Assembly (NCBI GenBank): GCA_903884915.1
Contig: CAISGS010000172.1
Span: 1-5,207, forward strand
Source: an uncultured Caulobacteraceae bacterium
GTDB taxonomy: Bacteria > Pseudomonadota > Alphaproteobacteria > Caulobacterales > Caulobacteraceae
Direction of reading: 5' to 3'
Length of the DNA stretch: 5,207 nucleotides
In this document: in pieces, positions 1 through 5,207 of the stretch
Numbering within the stretch: the first letter of the stretch is position 1
Layout of the letters: the number at the start of each line of letters is the position of its first letter
Translations under genes and position numbers: made by a program
Notes under the pieces: generated by a model
What the model saw: the letters and a program-made list of their open reading frames with translations, nothing else
Database searches by the model: none
What the model was told of the DNA's origin: nothing

Positions 1-7
1 CCGGGGC

Positions 8-1888
8 ATGAAGGATTCGCACGCTTACCCTGCCCTCGCCCGCCCCTTTGCCAATAGTGCCTTTGGTGGCTCCTTGGCCGCACCGGACGGAGCCTCCAGT
101 GGCGGCATCAATGGCCTAAAGGCCCTGCCGGTCTGGAGCCTCGATGATCTCTATCTGGGCATGGATGACCCCCGGATTGGTCAAGATCTTGAGGCTGCCG
201 CCCAAACCAATGCCGAACTGGTCAAGCTCAAGGGGGCCTTTACCGCCGCGCGCGGTGATGCCAACCGCTTGGCGCTGCTGCTGGACTCCGGTCTTGACCT
301 CTATGAGAAGGCGGTCAACCTATTGTGGGGCGTTGGGGCCTATGCGGGTCTTGCCGCCTCCACGGCGCGTGACGATCCGGCGCGGGCCAAGTTCGAGGCC
401 GATATTCGCGCGCGCGCTGCCGCCATAGGCGCAGAGAGCCTGTTCTTCACGCTGGAACTGAACCAGTTGGAAGAGTGGGAGATCGAGTCGGCCCTGCGCG
501 CGGGTGAGACCACCGCCCGTTGGCGGCCATGGCTTCGGCGGGTGCGCCTGTCTCGGCCTCATGAACTGAGCCCCGATCTGGAGCGCCTGTTGATTGACCG
601 CGCCCCGGCGCTCGCCAACTGGAGCCGACTGTTCGATGAGACGCTCAGCCGTCTGCGGGCCACCGTAGGCGATGAGACCCTGACCCTGCCCGAAGCGCTC
701 AACCGGTTGTCGGATTCTGACCCCGCCCGCCGCCGCGAGGCCGCCGAGGGTTTGGCCGTTGCTCTGAAGGCCCATGAGCCCGTCTTGGCCCTCTGTCTCA
801 ACACCATCGCCTTTGAAAAGCAGGTCGAGGACCGTTGGCGCGGCCATGCTTCGCCCGCCCATGCGCGCCATCTTGCCAATGAGGTTGATCCTGAGGCGGT
901 GGAGGCGCTCGAAGCGGCGGTGGTCGAGGCCTATCCGCGCCTAGCGCACCGCTATTACGCCCTGAAGGCCAAGGCGATGGGCCGCGAGACCCTTGATCAC
1001 TGGGACCGCAATGCCCCACTCGATCAGGAAAGGCCGCGTCAATATAGCTGGGATGAGGCCAAGGCTCTGGTGCTGGACTCCTTTGGTCGGCTGTCGCCCG
1101 CCATGGCTCAGCGGGCACGGGATGTGTTTGATCGGCCATGGATCGATGCTCAGCCAAGGCCTGGCAAGGCGTCGGGGGCCTATTCCCACCCGGTGACTTC
1201 GGACCATCACCCCTTTGTGTTTCTCAACTATATGGGCGAGCGCCGCGATGTCCTGACCTTGGCCCATGAGCTTGGCCATGCGGTCCATCAGACCTTAGCT
1301 GCGCCGCGCGGAACCTTGCTGGCTGACACGCCCCTCACCTTGGCCGAGACCGCCTCTATCTTTGGTGAGGGCCTGGTCTTCGAACAGCTTCTTGCCGATG
1401 CTGACCCGCAAGAGCGCCGGGTGCTTTTGGCGGGGCGGATCGAGGATGGCCTCAATACGGTGGTGCGCCAGATCGCCTTCCACCGCTTTGAGACAAGGTT
1501 CCATGCGGCGCGCATCGAGGGCGAGCTATCGCCAGACCAGATCGGGGCCCTGTGGCTCGAGGTTATGGGTGAGAGCTTGGGTCCGGCTGTGACCCTTAAT
1601 CCCGGCTATGAGCATTTTTGGTCCTATGTGACCCACTTCGCCCACGCCCCCTTCTATGTCTATGCCTATGCCTTTGGGGACCTGCTGGTTGGGGCCCTGA
1701 TGGAGAAGCGGCGGGAAAATCCGCAGGCCTTTGCGCCTCTTTATGAGGAACTGCTCGCCGCAGGGGGGACGCGGACCTATGTAGAGGCCTTGAAGCCCTT
1801 TGGGCTGGACCCGCGCGACAAGACCTTCTGGCGGCAGGGCTGTGCTCGGCTTGAGGGGCTGATCGATGCGTTTGAGGCTTTGGTCTGA
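8..1888 (+). CDS. pepF: M3 family zinc oligopeptidase (oligoendopeptidase F-like)
   Basis: This encodes a predicted cytoplasmic zinc metallopeptidase that cleaves short peptides, as expected for the PepF/M3B family, and likely takes part in peptide recycling. The zinc site is directly visible: HELGH at residues 420-424 gives His420, catalytic Glu421 and His424, and Glu447 in AETAS is the probable third ligand. A second family block lies at about residues 543-557 (HFAHAPFYVYAYAFG), where His and Tyr residues normally line the substrate site. The N-terminal helical region starts around the LPVWSLDDLY segment (about residue 40), which is the usual start of homology in this family. The roughly 38 residues before it are low in complexity and contain no hydrophobic signal peptide. 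At 626 residues the length fits the family. The start at 8 is uncertain: only seven bases precede it, GGGG is too close for a good ribosome site, and the frame stays open to the window edge. The kinase gene follows after 27 bases. Confidence 0.93.
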   Translation: MKDSHAYPALARPFANSAFGGSLAAPDGASSGGINGLKALPVWSLDDLYLGMDDPRIGQDLEAAAQTNAELVKLKGAFTAARGDANRLALLLDSGLDLYEKAVNLLWGVGAYAGLAASTARDDPARAKFEADIRARAAAIGAESLFFTLELNQLEEWEIESALRAGETTARWRPWLRRVRLSRPHELSPDLERLLIDRAPALANWSRLFDETLSRLRATVGDETLTLPEALNRLSDSDPARRREAAEGLAVALKAHEPVLALCLNTIAFEKQVEDRWRGHASPAHARHLANEVDPEAVEALEAAVVEAYPRLAHRYYALKAKAMGRETLDHWDRNAPLDQERPRQYSWDEAKALVLDSFGRLSPAMAQRARDVFDRPWIDAQPRPGKASGAYSHPVTSDHHPFVFLNYMGERRDVLTLAHELGHAVHQTLAAPRGTLLADTPLTLAETASIFGEGLVFEQLLADADPQERRVLLAGRIEDGLNTVVRQIAFHRFETRFHAARIEGELSPDQIGALWLEVMGESLGPAVTLNPGYEHFWSYVTHFAHAPFYVYAYAFGDLLVGALMEKRRENPQAFAPLYEELLAAGGTRTYVEALKPFGLDPRDKTFWRQGCARLEGLIDAFEALV

Positions 1889-1915
1889 GCGTAATAGACG
1901 GCGGAAACCCATCCC

Positions 1916-3265
1916 ATGGTGCAGGACCCAGAACGCGATCGACTGAGCGGGCGACTGGGCAGGTTTGCCAAGGTGGGGGTGGGCCTGTCCGGGGCTGCGG
2001 CGACCTACGGGGTCAATAGCCTGTTTGGCGGCGGCGATGCGGATCTGCGCAATGCTAAGGCCCTGCGTGCGGCCTTAGGCAATCTGAAGGGGCCCTTGAT
2101 GAAGGCTGCGCAGATGTTTGCGACCGTGCCCGATCTCTTGCCCCCCGAATTTGCAGCCGAGCTGGCTGAGTTGCAAACCAATGCCCCGGCCATGGGCTGG
2201 CCCTTTGTGCGGCGGCGGATGGCCGCAGAGCTTGGCCCAGACTGGGCGTCGCTTTTTGCTCAGTTTGAACCTCAGGCAGCCGCCGCCGCCTCGTTCGGGC
2301 AGGTTCACCGGGCGGTCGGGCTCGATGGCCGTCACCTGGCCGTCAAGCTGCAATATCCCGACATGCTGAGCGCCGTAGAGAGCGATCTGGGCCAGCTTCG
2401 CACCCTGTTTGGCCTCTTTCGCCGGATCGAAAGCTCGATTGATCCGAGCCAGATGGCCGATGAGATCGCAGATCGCCTACGCGAAGAACTGGACTATGGC
2501 CGTGAGGCCAAACAGATGGCGCTCTATGGGGCCTTCTTTGCGGATCGTTCCGACATTGCCGTACCGCAGGCGGTGCCGGAGTTGTCAACCGGTCGGTTGC
2601 TGACCATGGGCTGGCTGGAGGGTCAGGGGCTCTTGACCTTTAAAACCGCGCCGCTTGAGACCCGTAACCGCATCGCCAAGCAGCTCTTTGAGGCCTGGTG
2701 GTCACCCATGACCACGCTTGGCGTCATCCATGGCGATCCCCATCTGGGCAACTATAGTTTCACGCCCGATGCGGGGTGCTTAAACCTGCTCGATTTTGGC
2801 TGTGTTCGGATCTTCCCGCCGCGCTTTGTGGCTGGGGTGGTGCTGCTCTATCGCAGCCTCCTGACCAATGACCGGGCCGGGCAGGCGCAGGCTTATCACA
2901 GTTGGGGCTTTACCCGCCTCAGTGATGATCTGATCGATGTGCTCAATGTCTGGGCGCGGTTCATCTATGGGCCGCTGCTTGATGATCGGGTGCGCAGCGT
3001 CGCCGACGGGGTCGCGCCCGGTGACTATGGCCGGGCCGAGGCCATGGCCGTGCGTCAGGCCCTCAAGGACAAGGGCCCCGTCACGATCCCGCGTGAATTT
3101 GTCTTTATGGACCGCGCCGCCATTGGTCTGGGGGCAGCCTTCCTGCATCTCGGAGCCGAGCTCAACTGGCGGGCCCTGTTTGAGGCATCGCTGGCCAATT
3201 TCGATGAAACTGTGCTTGCTCAGCGACAGGCAGCGGCCCTTGAGGCGGCGGGCCTCACCGCGTGA
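1916..3265 (+). CDS. ABC1/AarF/UbiB-family atypical protein kinase-like protein
   Basis: This is a member of the ABC1/ADCK/UbiB atypical kinase family, whose best-known members (UbiB, COQ8) support ubiquinone synthesis through ATPase activity; some members act in other lipid pathways. The family landmarks occur in order. A KxGQ-like motif is at residues 63-66, here KAAQ. The alanine-rich loop that replaces the usual P-loop is at 121-131 (AAAAASFGQVH). The ATP-contacting lysine is Lys144 in AVK. The catalytic loop is HGDPHLGN at 272-279 with Asp274 and Asn279, and the metal-binding DFG is at 293-295. At 449 residues it is shorter than E. coli UbiB and lacks an obvious C-terminal pair of membrane helices, so it is probably soluble or peripheral. 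ATG 1916 is the only sensible start; the upstream GCGGAAA is a weak ribosome site. It is probably cotranscribed with the peptidase. The family call is firm, but a specific role in quinone synthesis is inference, so no symbol is given. Confidence 0.93.
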   Translation: MVQDPERDRLSGRLGRFAKVGVGLSGAAATYGVNSLFGGGDADLRNAKALRAALGNLKGPLMKAAQMFATVPDLLPPEFAAELAELQTNAPAMGWPFVRRRMAAELGPDWASLFAQFEPQAAAAASFGQVHRAVGLDGRHLAVKLQYPDMLSAVESDLGQLRTLFGLFRRIESSIDPSQMADEIADRLREELDYGREAKQMALYGAFFADRSDIAVPQAVPELSTGRLLTMGWLEGQGLLTFKTAPLETRNRIAKQLFEAWWSPMTTLGVIHGDPHLGNYSFTPDAGCLNLLDFGCVRIFPPRFVAGVVLLYRSLLTNDRAGQAQAYHSWGFTRLSDDLIDVLNVWARFIYGPLLDDRVRSVADGVAPGDYGRAEAMAVRQALKDKGPVTIPREFVFMDRAAIGLGAAFLHLGAELNWRALFEASLANFDETVLAQRQAAALEAAGLTA

Positions 3266-3270
3266 CCGGT

Positions 3271-3295
3271 CTTACCTTGGGTAAGGCTTGCCTTT
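3271..3295 (+). terminator. Possible weak terminator: two overlapping hairpins after the kinase gene
   Basis: Six bases after the kinase stop, CTTACC (3271-3276) pairs with GGTAAG (3280-3285) around a three-base loop. Overlapping it, AAGG (3283-3286) pairs with CCTT (3291-3294) around CTTG, a stable tetraloop type, followed by only a short T-rich TTTCT. The two stems share bases 3283-3285, so they exclude each other. The T tract is too short for a strong intrinsic terminator. It may attenuate transcription between the kinase and thioesterase genes, or do nothing. Confidence 0.3.
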
Positions 3296-3328
3296 CTGTC
3301 ATCGGCGGTTAGTCAGGGGGCACGAAAT

Positions 3329-3335
3329 AGAGGTG
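3329..3335 (+). promoter_or_regulatory. Ribosome binding site that decides the thioesterase start
   Basis: AGAGGTG lies nine bases before ATG 3345, which is good Shine-Dalgarno spacing. It favours ATG 3345 over the in-frame TTG at 3288, which has no comparable site and would add 19 residues that do not resemble the family. Confidence 0.6.
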
Positions 3336-3344
3336 CCGCACTTT

Positions 3345-3809
3345 ATGTCTGACGAACTCACGCCCGGTCAGAGCCATGTGATCCCAGAGGGCTATAGTCT
3401 GCTCAACTGGCACCGGGGCTTTGGCCGTCAGATCGGACCGCTTTACGAATATAACCGGCCCAATGATTACCGCCGCGCCTTTCTGGTCGAAGAGCACCAC
3501 ACCAACGGCATGATGAACGCCCATGGCGGTATGATGATGACCTTCGCCGATATGGCTTGGGGCCATGCGGTATCGGCCAAGGAATCGAACTGGTGGGTGA
3601 CGGTGCGGGTGACCTGCGATTTCCTATCGGGCGCCAAGCTCGGCGATTGGGTAGAGGGCGCGGGGGAAGTGGTCTTGCAAGAGGCCGATATGTTTACGAT
3701 CCGGGGCCGGGTCTGGTGCGGTGATCGCACCATCTTGACCGGTACCGGCATTTTCAAAGTGATCGAACAGCGCACTGACCATGAGCGCAACCGACCCTAT
3801 AGGGCTTAA
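3345..3809 (+). CDS. PaaI-family hotdog-fold thioesterase
   Basis: This encodes a 154-residue hotdog-fold protein of the PaaI/acyl-CoA thioesterase type, which hydrolyses acyl- or aryl-CoA thioesters in the cytoplasm, usually as a homotetramer. The family active-site segment is clear: [18 protein letters not shown] at residues 52-69. It contains Asn58, the HGG turn (60-62) that opens the central hotdog helix, and the acidic Asp69 in the position of the usual catalytic carboxylate. Beta-strand blocks typical of the fold follow ([17 protein letters not shown], then the [19 protein letters not shown] region). The first 45 residues resemble the N-terminal strand and helix of the family. ATG 3345 was chosen over TTG 3288 because of the upstream AGAGGTG and the normal family length. 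The hydrolase gene begins three bases after the stop, so the two are likely coexpressed. The substrate cannot be read from the sequence. Confidence 0.88.
   Translation: MSDELTPGQSHVIPEGYSLLNWHRGFGRQIGPLYEYNRPNDYRRAFLVEEHHTNGMMNAHGGMMMTFADMAWGHAVSAKESNWWVTVRVTCDFLSGAKLGDWVEGAGEVVLQEADMFTIRGRVWCGDRTILTGTGIFKVIEQRTDHERNRPYRA
3801..3804 (+). promoter_or_regulatory. Probable hydrolase ribosome binding site inside the thioesterase 3' end
   Basis: AGGG lies eight bases before ATG 3813 and within the last codons of the thioesterase gene. Its position, with only three bases between stop and start, suggests translational coupling of the two genes. Confidence 0.45.
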
Positions 3810-3812
3810 ACC

Positions 3813-4781
3813 ATGACTGAAGATTCAAGGCGCGCTCAACTGGCCGCCCTGCCCGAAGCCATCCGCTCGCCCTTGGCGCCCTTTGCAGGTGCCAAGCCGC
3901 CCGCTCCGGCCTGGTTTGAAGCGGCCCTTGCTGATGCGCCCGAGCGGCGGATGATCATGGTCGAGGGGGTCAATATCGAGCTCTTGACCTGGGGCGAGGT
4001 TGGCAAGCCCGGATTGCTTCTCTTGCACGGTAATGGGGCCCATGCTGATTGGTGGGCCTTTACCGCACCCTTGCTGGCCAAGGACTATCGTGTCGCGGCC
4101 ATTTCGTGGTCGGGCATGGGCAATTCGGGCTGGCGCGAGACCTATACGGGCGAGATCTTTGCCAAGGAGATCTTTGCCGCTGTTGAGGCCGCTGAGCTGG
4201 AAGCCGATGGCCAAAGGCCCTTGATCATTGGCCATTCCTTTGGTGGCTTCCCGCTGATGTATTGCGCCACCCATTTCCCGGAGAAGATTCGCGGGGCCGT
4301 CTTGCTGGATTCCAGCGTTCAGCCCCCCGAAAAACGCTGGAAGGGTCCGCCGCCGCGCAACCCGATGCCGCCGGTCTATCCCACCCTTAATCAGGCGCTG
4401 GCCCGCTTTCGGCTGGCCCCGCCGCAGGGCTGCGACAATCTCTATATTGCCGACTATATCGCCCGCACCTCGCTCAAGCCTGTGGCGCTTGAGGACGGAT
4501 CGGGCGAGGGCTGGTCTTGGAAGTTTGATCCCCAGATGTGGGGCCGGTTCGCTATTGGCGACCTCGGTGACCTTCTTGAACAGATGGCCTGCCCCATTGC
4601 TTTAATGTGGGGCGAGCGGTCCAATCTCATGGGTCAAGAGACCATGGACTATATGTTCGCCAAGGTCCCCGCGGGCTTTAAAAGGGTCGCTATTCCCGAT
4701 GCTGACCACCATGTCATGATTGATCAGCCGCTGGCTTTTGTTGCGGCTGTGCGCGGATTATTGGCCTCTTGGCCTATTTGA
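3813..4781 (+). CDS. Alpha/beta-hydrolase fold protein
   Basis: This is a predicted cytoplasmic alpha/beta-hydrolase of 322 residues, probably an esterase, lipase or related C-X bond hydrolase; the substrate is unknown. The oxyanion-hole strand and turn LLLLHGNG places His72-Gly73. The nucleophile elbow is GHSFGG (140-145) with Ser142. The catalytic histidine is most likely His299 in DADHHVMIDQP, five residues before Asp304 as in the common H-x4-D/E-x-P ending. The catalytic acid is less simple. After strand 7 the segment GERSNLM (267-273) has Asn271 where many relatives carry Asp in an SDLL-type motif. Asp166 in VLLDSS, after strand 6, is a plausible alternative acid. A cap region spans about residues 168-250 and includes a proline-rich stretch (PPPRNPMPPVYP). 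About 50 residues precede the core fold, and there is no signal peptide. It follows the thioesterase by three bases, suggesting a shared operon and possibly related acyl substrates (inference). Confidence 0.9.
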   Translation: MTEDSRRAQLAALPEAIRSPLAPFAGAKPPAPAWFEAALADAPERRMIMVEGVNIELLTWGEVGKPGLLLLHGNGAHADWWAFTAPLLAKDYRVAAISWSGMGNSGWRETYTGEIFAKEIFAAVEAAELEADGQRPLIIGHSFGGFPLMYCATHFPEKIRGAVLLDSSVQPPEKRWKGPPPRNPMPPVYPTLNQALARFRLAPPQGCDNLYIADYIARTSLKPVALEDGSGEGWSWKFDPQMWGRFAIGDLGDLLEQMACPIALMWGERSNLMGQETMDYMFAKVPAGFKRVAIPDADHHVMIDQPLAFVAAVRGLLASWPI

Positions 4782-4788
4782 CATTTTT

Positions 4789-4845
4789 GCAACGGTCCTT
4801 TTGCAACTGTCTGTCAAAACAGATCAGTAGTTGAAAGCAACGGTC
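4789..4845 (+). repeat. Three direct repeats of GCAAC(G/T)GTC
   Basis: Copies lie at 4789-4797 (GCAACGGTC), 4803-4811 (GCAACTGTC) and 4837-4845 (GCAACGGTC). The first two are also preceded by a run of four or five T and sit 14 bases apart; the third is 34 bases further on. Repeats of this size upstream of a receptor gene could be operator half-sites for a transcription factor, but the regulator is unknown and chance similarity is possible. Confidence 0.4.
4806..4828 (+). repeat. Imperfect inverted repeat downstream of the hydrolase gene
   Basis: ACTGTCTGT (4806-4814) pairs with ACAGA-T-CAGT (4819-4828) around the loop CAAA, giving nine base pairs with one bulged T at 4824. No T run follows, so it is not a standard intrinsic terminator. 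It overlaps the second GCAAC repeat and could be an operator or a 3'-end stabilising hairpin. Confidence 0.35.
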
Positions 4846-4875
4846 ATCAGTCCCAAATGCCCTCGATAAGCGACT

Positions 4876-4931
4876 GAGGCCGCGCGGAACGTCGGAGCTG
4901 TAGCTCGATGTTCGCCGCGATGGTGGCCCTC
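4876..4931 (+). promoter_or_regulatory. Long structured hairpin in the TonB receptor leader
   Basis: The apical stem pairs 4887-4898 with 4903-4913 (GAACGTCGGAGC against GCTCGATGTTC), with one bulged G, one G-U pair and a UGUA loop. It extends downward through CGCGC (4881-4885) against GCCGCG (4914-4919), with single-base bulges. The base is GAGGCC (4876-4881) against GGCCCTC (4925-4931), which competes for base 4881. The G-U pair and bulges indicate an RNA fold rather than a DNA palindrome. It ends 13 bases before the ribosome site, so it could influence translation of the receptor. The pairing was worked out by hand, without energy calculation. Confidence 0.45.
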
Positions 4932-4944
4932 GGCGCGTAACATT

Positions 4945-4949
4945 GAGGG
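4945..4949 (+). promoter_or_regulatory. Ribosome binding site of the TonB receptor gene, with antisense complement upstream
   Basis: GAGGG sits seven bases before ATG 4957 and supports that start. It is exactly complementary to CCCTC at 4927-4931 (loop of 13 bases, flanked by possible G-U pairs) and again to CCCTC at 4860-4864, so it could be masked by leader folding. Confidence 0.65.
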
Positions 4950-4956
4950 TTCTCCA

Positions 4957-5207
4957 ATGAACTATAAGACATTCCTAATTGCCGGCCTTTCTGCTCCGGC
5001 CTTGATCCTAGGCTCCATGGGCACCTCTGCTCACGCTCAGGCCGCTTCGGCCAGCGTTGACGAACTGGTCGTAACCGGTTCGCGCGTCGCCAAGCGCTCC
5101 AAGCTTGAAACCCTTGCGCCCGTGGACGTGGTCAGCAGCGCTGCCCTGACCCAACAAGCGACCCCAGAGCTGGGTCAAGCCCTGGCCAACCTCATTCCTT
5201 CGATGGA
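4957..5207 (+). CDS. TonB-dependent outer-membrane receptor, N-terminal part (runs off the window)
   Basis: This is the start of a TonB-dependent receptor, an outer-membrane beta-barrel that imports scarce nutrients using energy passed on by TonB-ExbB-ExbD. Only 83 codons are in the window and no stop is reached. Residues 1-27 form a signal peptide: a basic start (MNYK), a hydrophobic core (FLIAGLSAPALILG) and a probable cleavage site after AHA at 27. The mature end carries a TonB-box-like segment, VDELVVTGSRV (34-44). The plug domain begins with APVDVVSSAALTQQ and continues through ELGQALANLIPSM, a pattern common in Caulobacterales and Sphingomonadales receptors. The start is supported by GAGGG seven bases upstream and by the complete signal peptide. 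The substrate cannot be told from this fragment. The 175-base gap and the leader suggest its own promoter and regulation. Confidence 0.9.
   Translation, partial: MNYKTFLIAGLSAPALILGSMGTSAHAQAASASVDELVVTGSRVAKRSKLETLAPVDVVSSAALTQQATPELGQALANLIPSM

Larger units (their letters stand above)
4782..4956 (+). promoter_or_regulatory. Non-coding region and 5' leader of the TonB receptor gene
   Basis: These 175 bases contain no plausible gene. The left part is AT-richer than the coding DNA around it and holds direct repeats and an imperfect dyad. The right part (about 4860-4949) folds into GC-rich hairpins running up to the ribosome site. It presumably carries the receptor promoter and its control elements. 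TTGACA at 4778-4783 matches a -35 consensus and overlaps the hydrolase stop, but no convincing -10 follows at 16-18 bases, so no promoter is assigned. Confidence 0.55.

Noticed and set aside
320..871. A 183-codon open frame on the minus strand opposite the peptidase gene
   Set aside because: It lies wholly inside a well-supported gene, has no recognisable domain, and is expected in GC-rich DNA where the opposite strand is often open.
3288..3344. TTG-start extension of the thioesterase by 19 residues
   Set aside because: There is no ribosome site upstream of the TTG, the start falls within a hairpin, and AGAGGTG before ATG 3345 gives a normal-length family protein.
3781..3816. Eleven-codon open frame ending in an ATGA overlap with the hydrolase start
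   Set aside because: It lies in another frame within the thioesterase 3' end, has no ribosome site of its own, and is expected by chance at this size.
3825..4274. A 149-codon minus-strand open frame opposite the hydrolase gene
   Set aside because: The hydrolase motifs on the + strand explain this region; the antisense product shows no family features.
4778..4806. TTGACA at 4778-4783 as the -35 of a receptor promoter
   Set aside because: The hexamer is perfect, but the bases at 16-18 spacing (around TTTGCAAC) do not resemble a -10 element, nor is there a GCTA-type Caulobacter -10 at shorter spacing.
4782..4956. Cobalamin or TPP riboswitch upstream of the receptor
   Set aside because: The leader is short and I could not find the B12-box or the conserved TPP core motifs; the pairing pattern is different.

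Overview
The window is GC-rich, densely coded, and entirely on the + strand. Gene content and style suggest an alphaproteobacterium, most likely near Caulobacterales (inference). The clues are an M3B oligopeptidase next to an ABC1/AarF-type kinase of the soluble alphaproteobacterial kind, and a TonB-dependent receptor start with a Caulobacterales/Sphingomonadales-like TonB box and plug. No mobile element, CRISPR array, rRNA or tRNA was seen.

Layout: (1) 8-1888, a PepF-like M3 zinc oligopeptidase whose start is uncertain because it lies against the window edge. (2) 1916-3265, an ABC1/UbiB-family atypical kinase 27 bases downstream, probably in the same transcript. (3) A 79-base gap with two overlapping small hairpins. 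(4) 3345-3809, a PaaI-like hotdog thioesterase; a longer TTG-start version from 3288 is less likely. (5) 3813-4781, an alpha/beta-hydrolase three bases after the thioesterase stop and probably translationally coupled to it. (6) 4782-4956, a 175-base non-coding stretch with three copies of a GCAAC(G/T)GTC repeat, an imperfect dyad and a strongly folding leader. (7) 4957-5207, the start of a TonB-dependent outer-membrane receptor with a signal peptide, running off the right edge.

The first four genes look like ordinary housekeeping and accessory metabolism: peptide turnover, a probable quinone- or lipid-related kinase, acyl-CoA thioester hydrolysis, and ester or other small-molecule hydrolysis. 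The thioesterase and hydrolase are the tightest pair and may share a substrate class, but the sequence does not identify it. The receptor appears to be a separate transcription unit.

The most interesting signal is the receptor leader. Its Shine-Dalgarno GAGGG (4945-4949) is exactly complementary to CCCTC at 4927-4931. That same CCCTC can instead close a long hairpin with GAGGCC at 4876-4881. A second CCCTC (4860-4864) could compete for GAGG. This is the geometry of a translational switch, but it was found by eye and has not been tested by folding or comparison.
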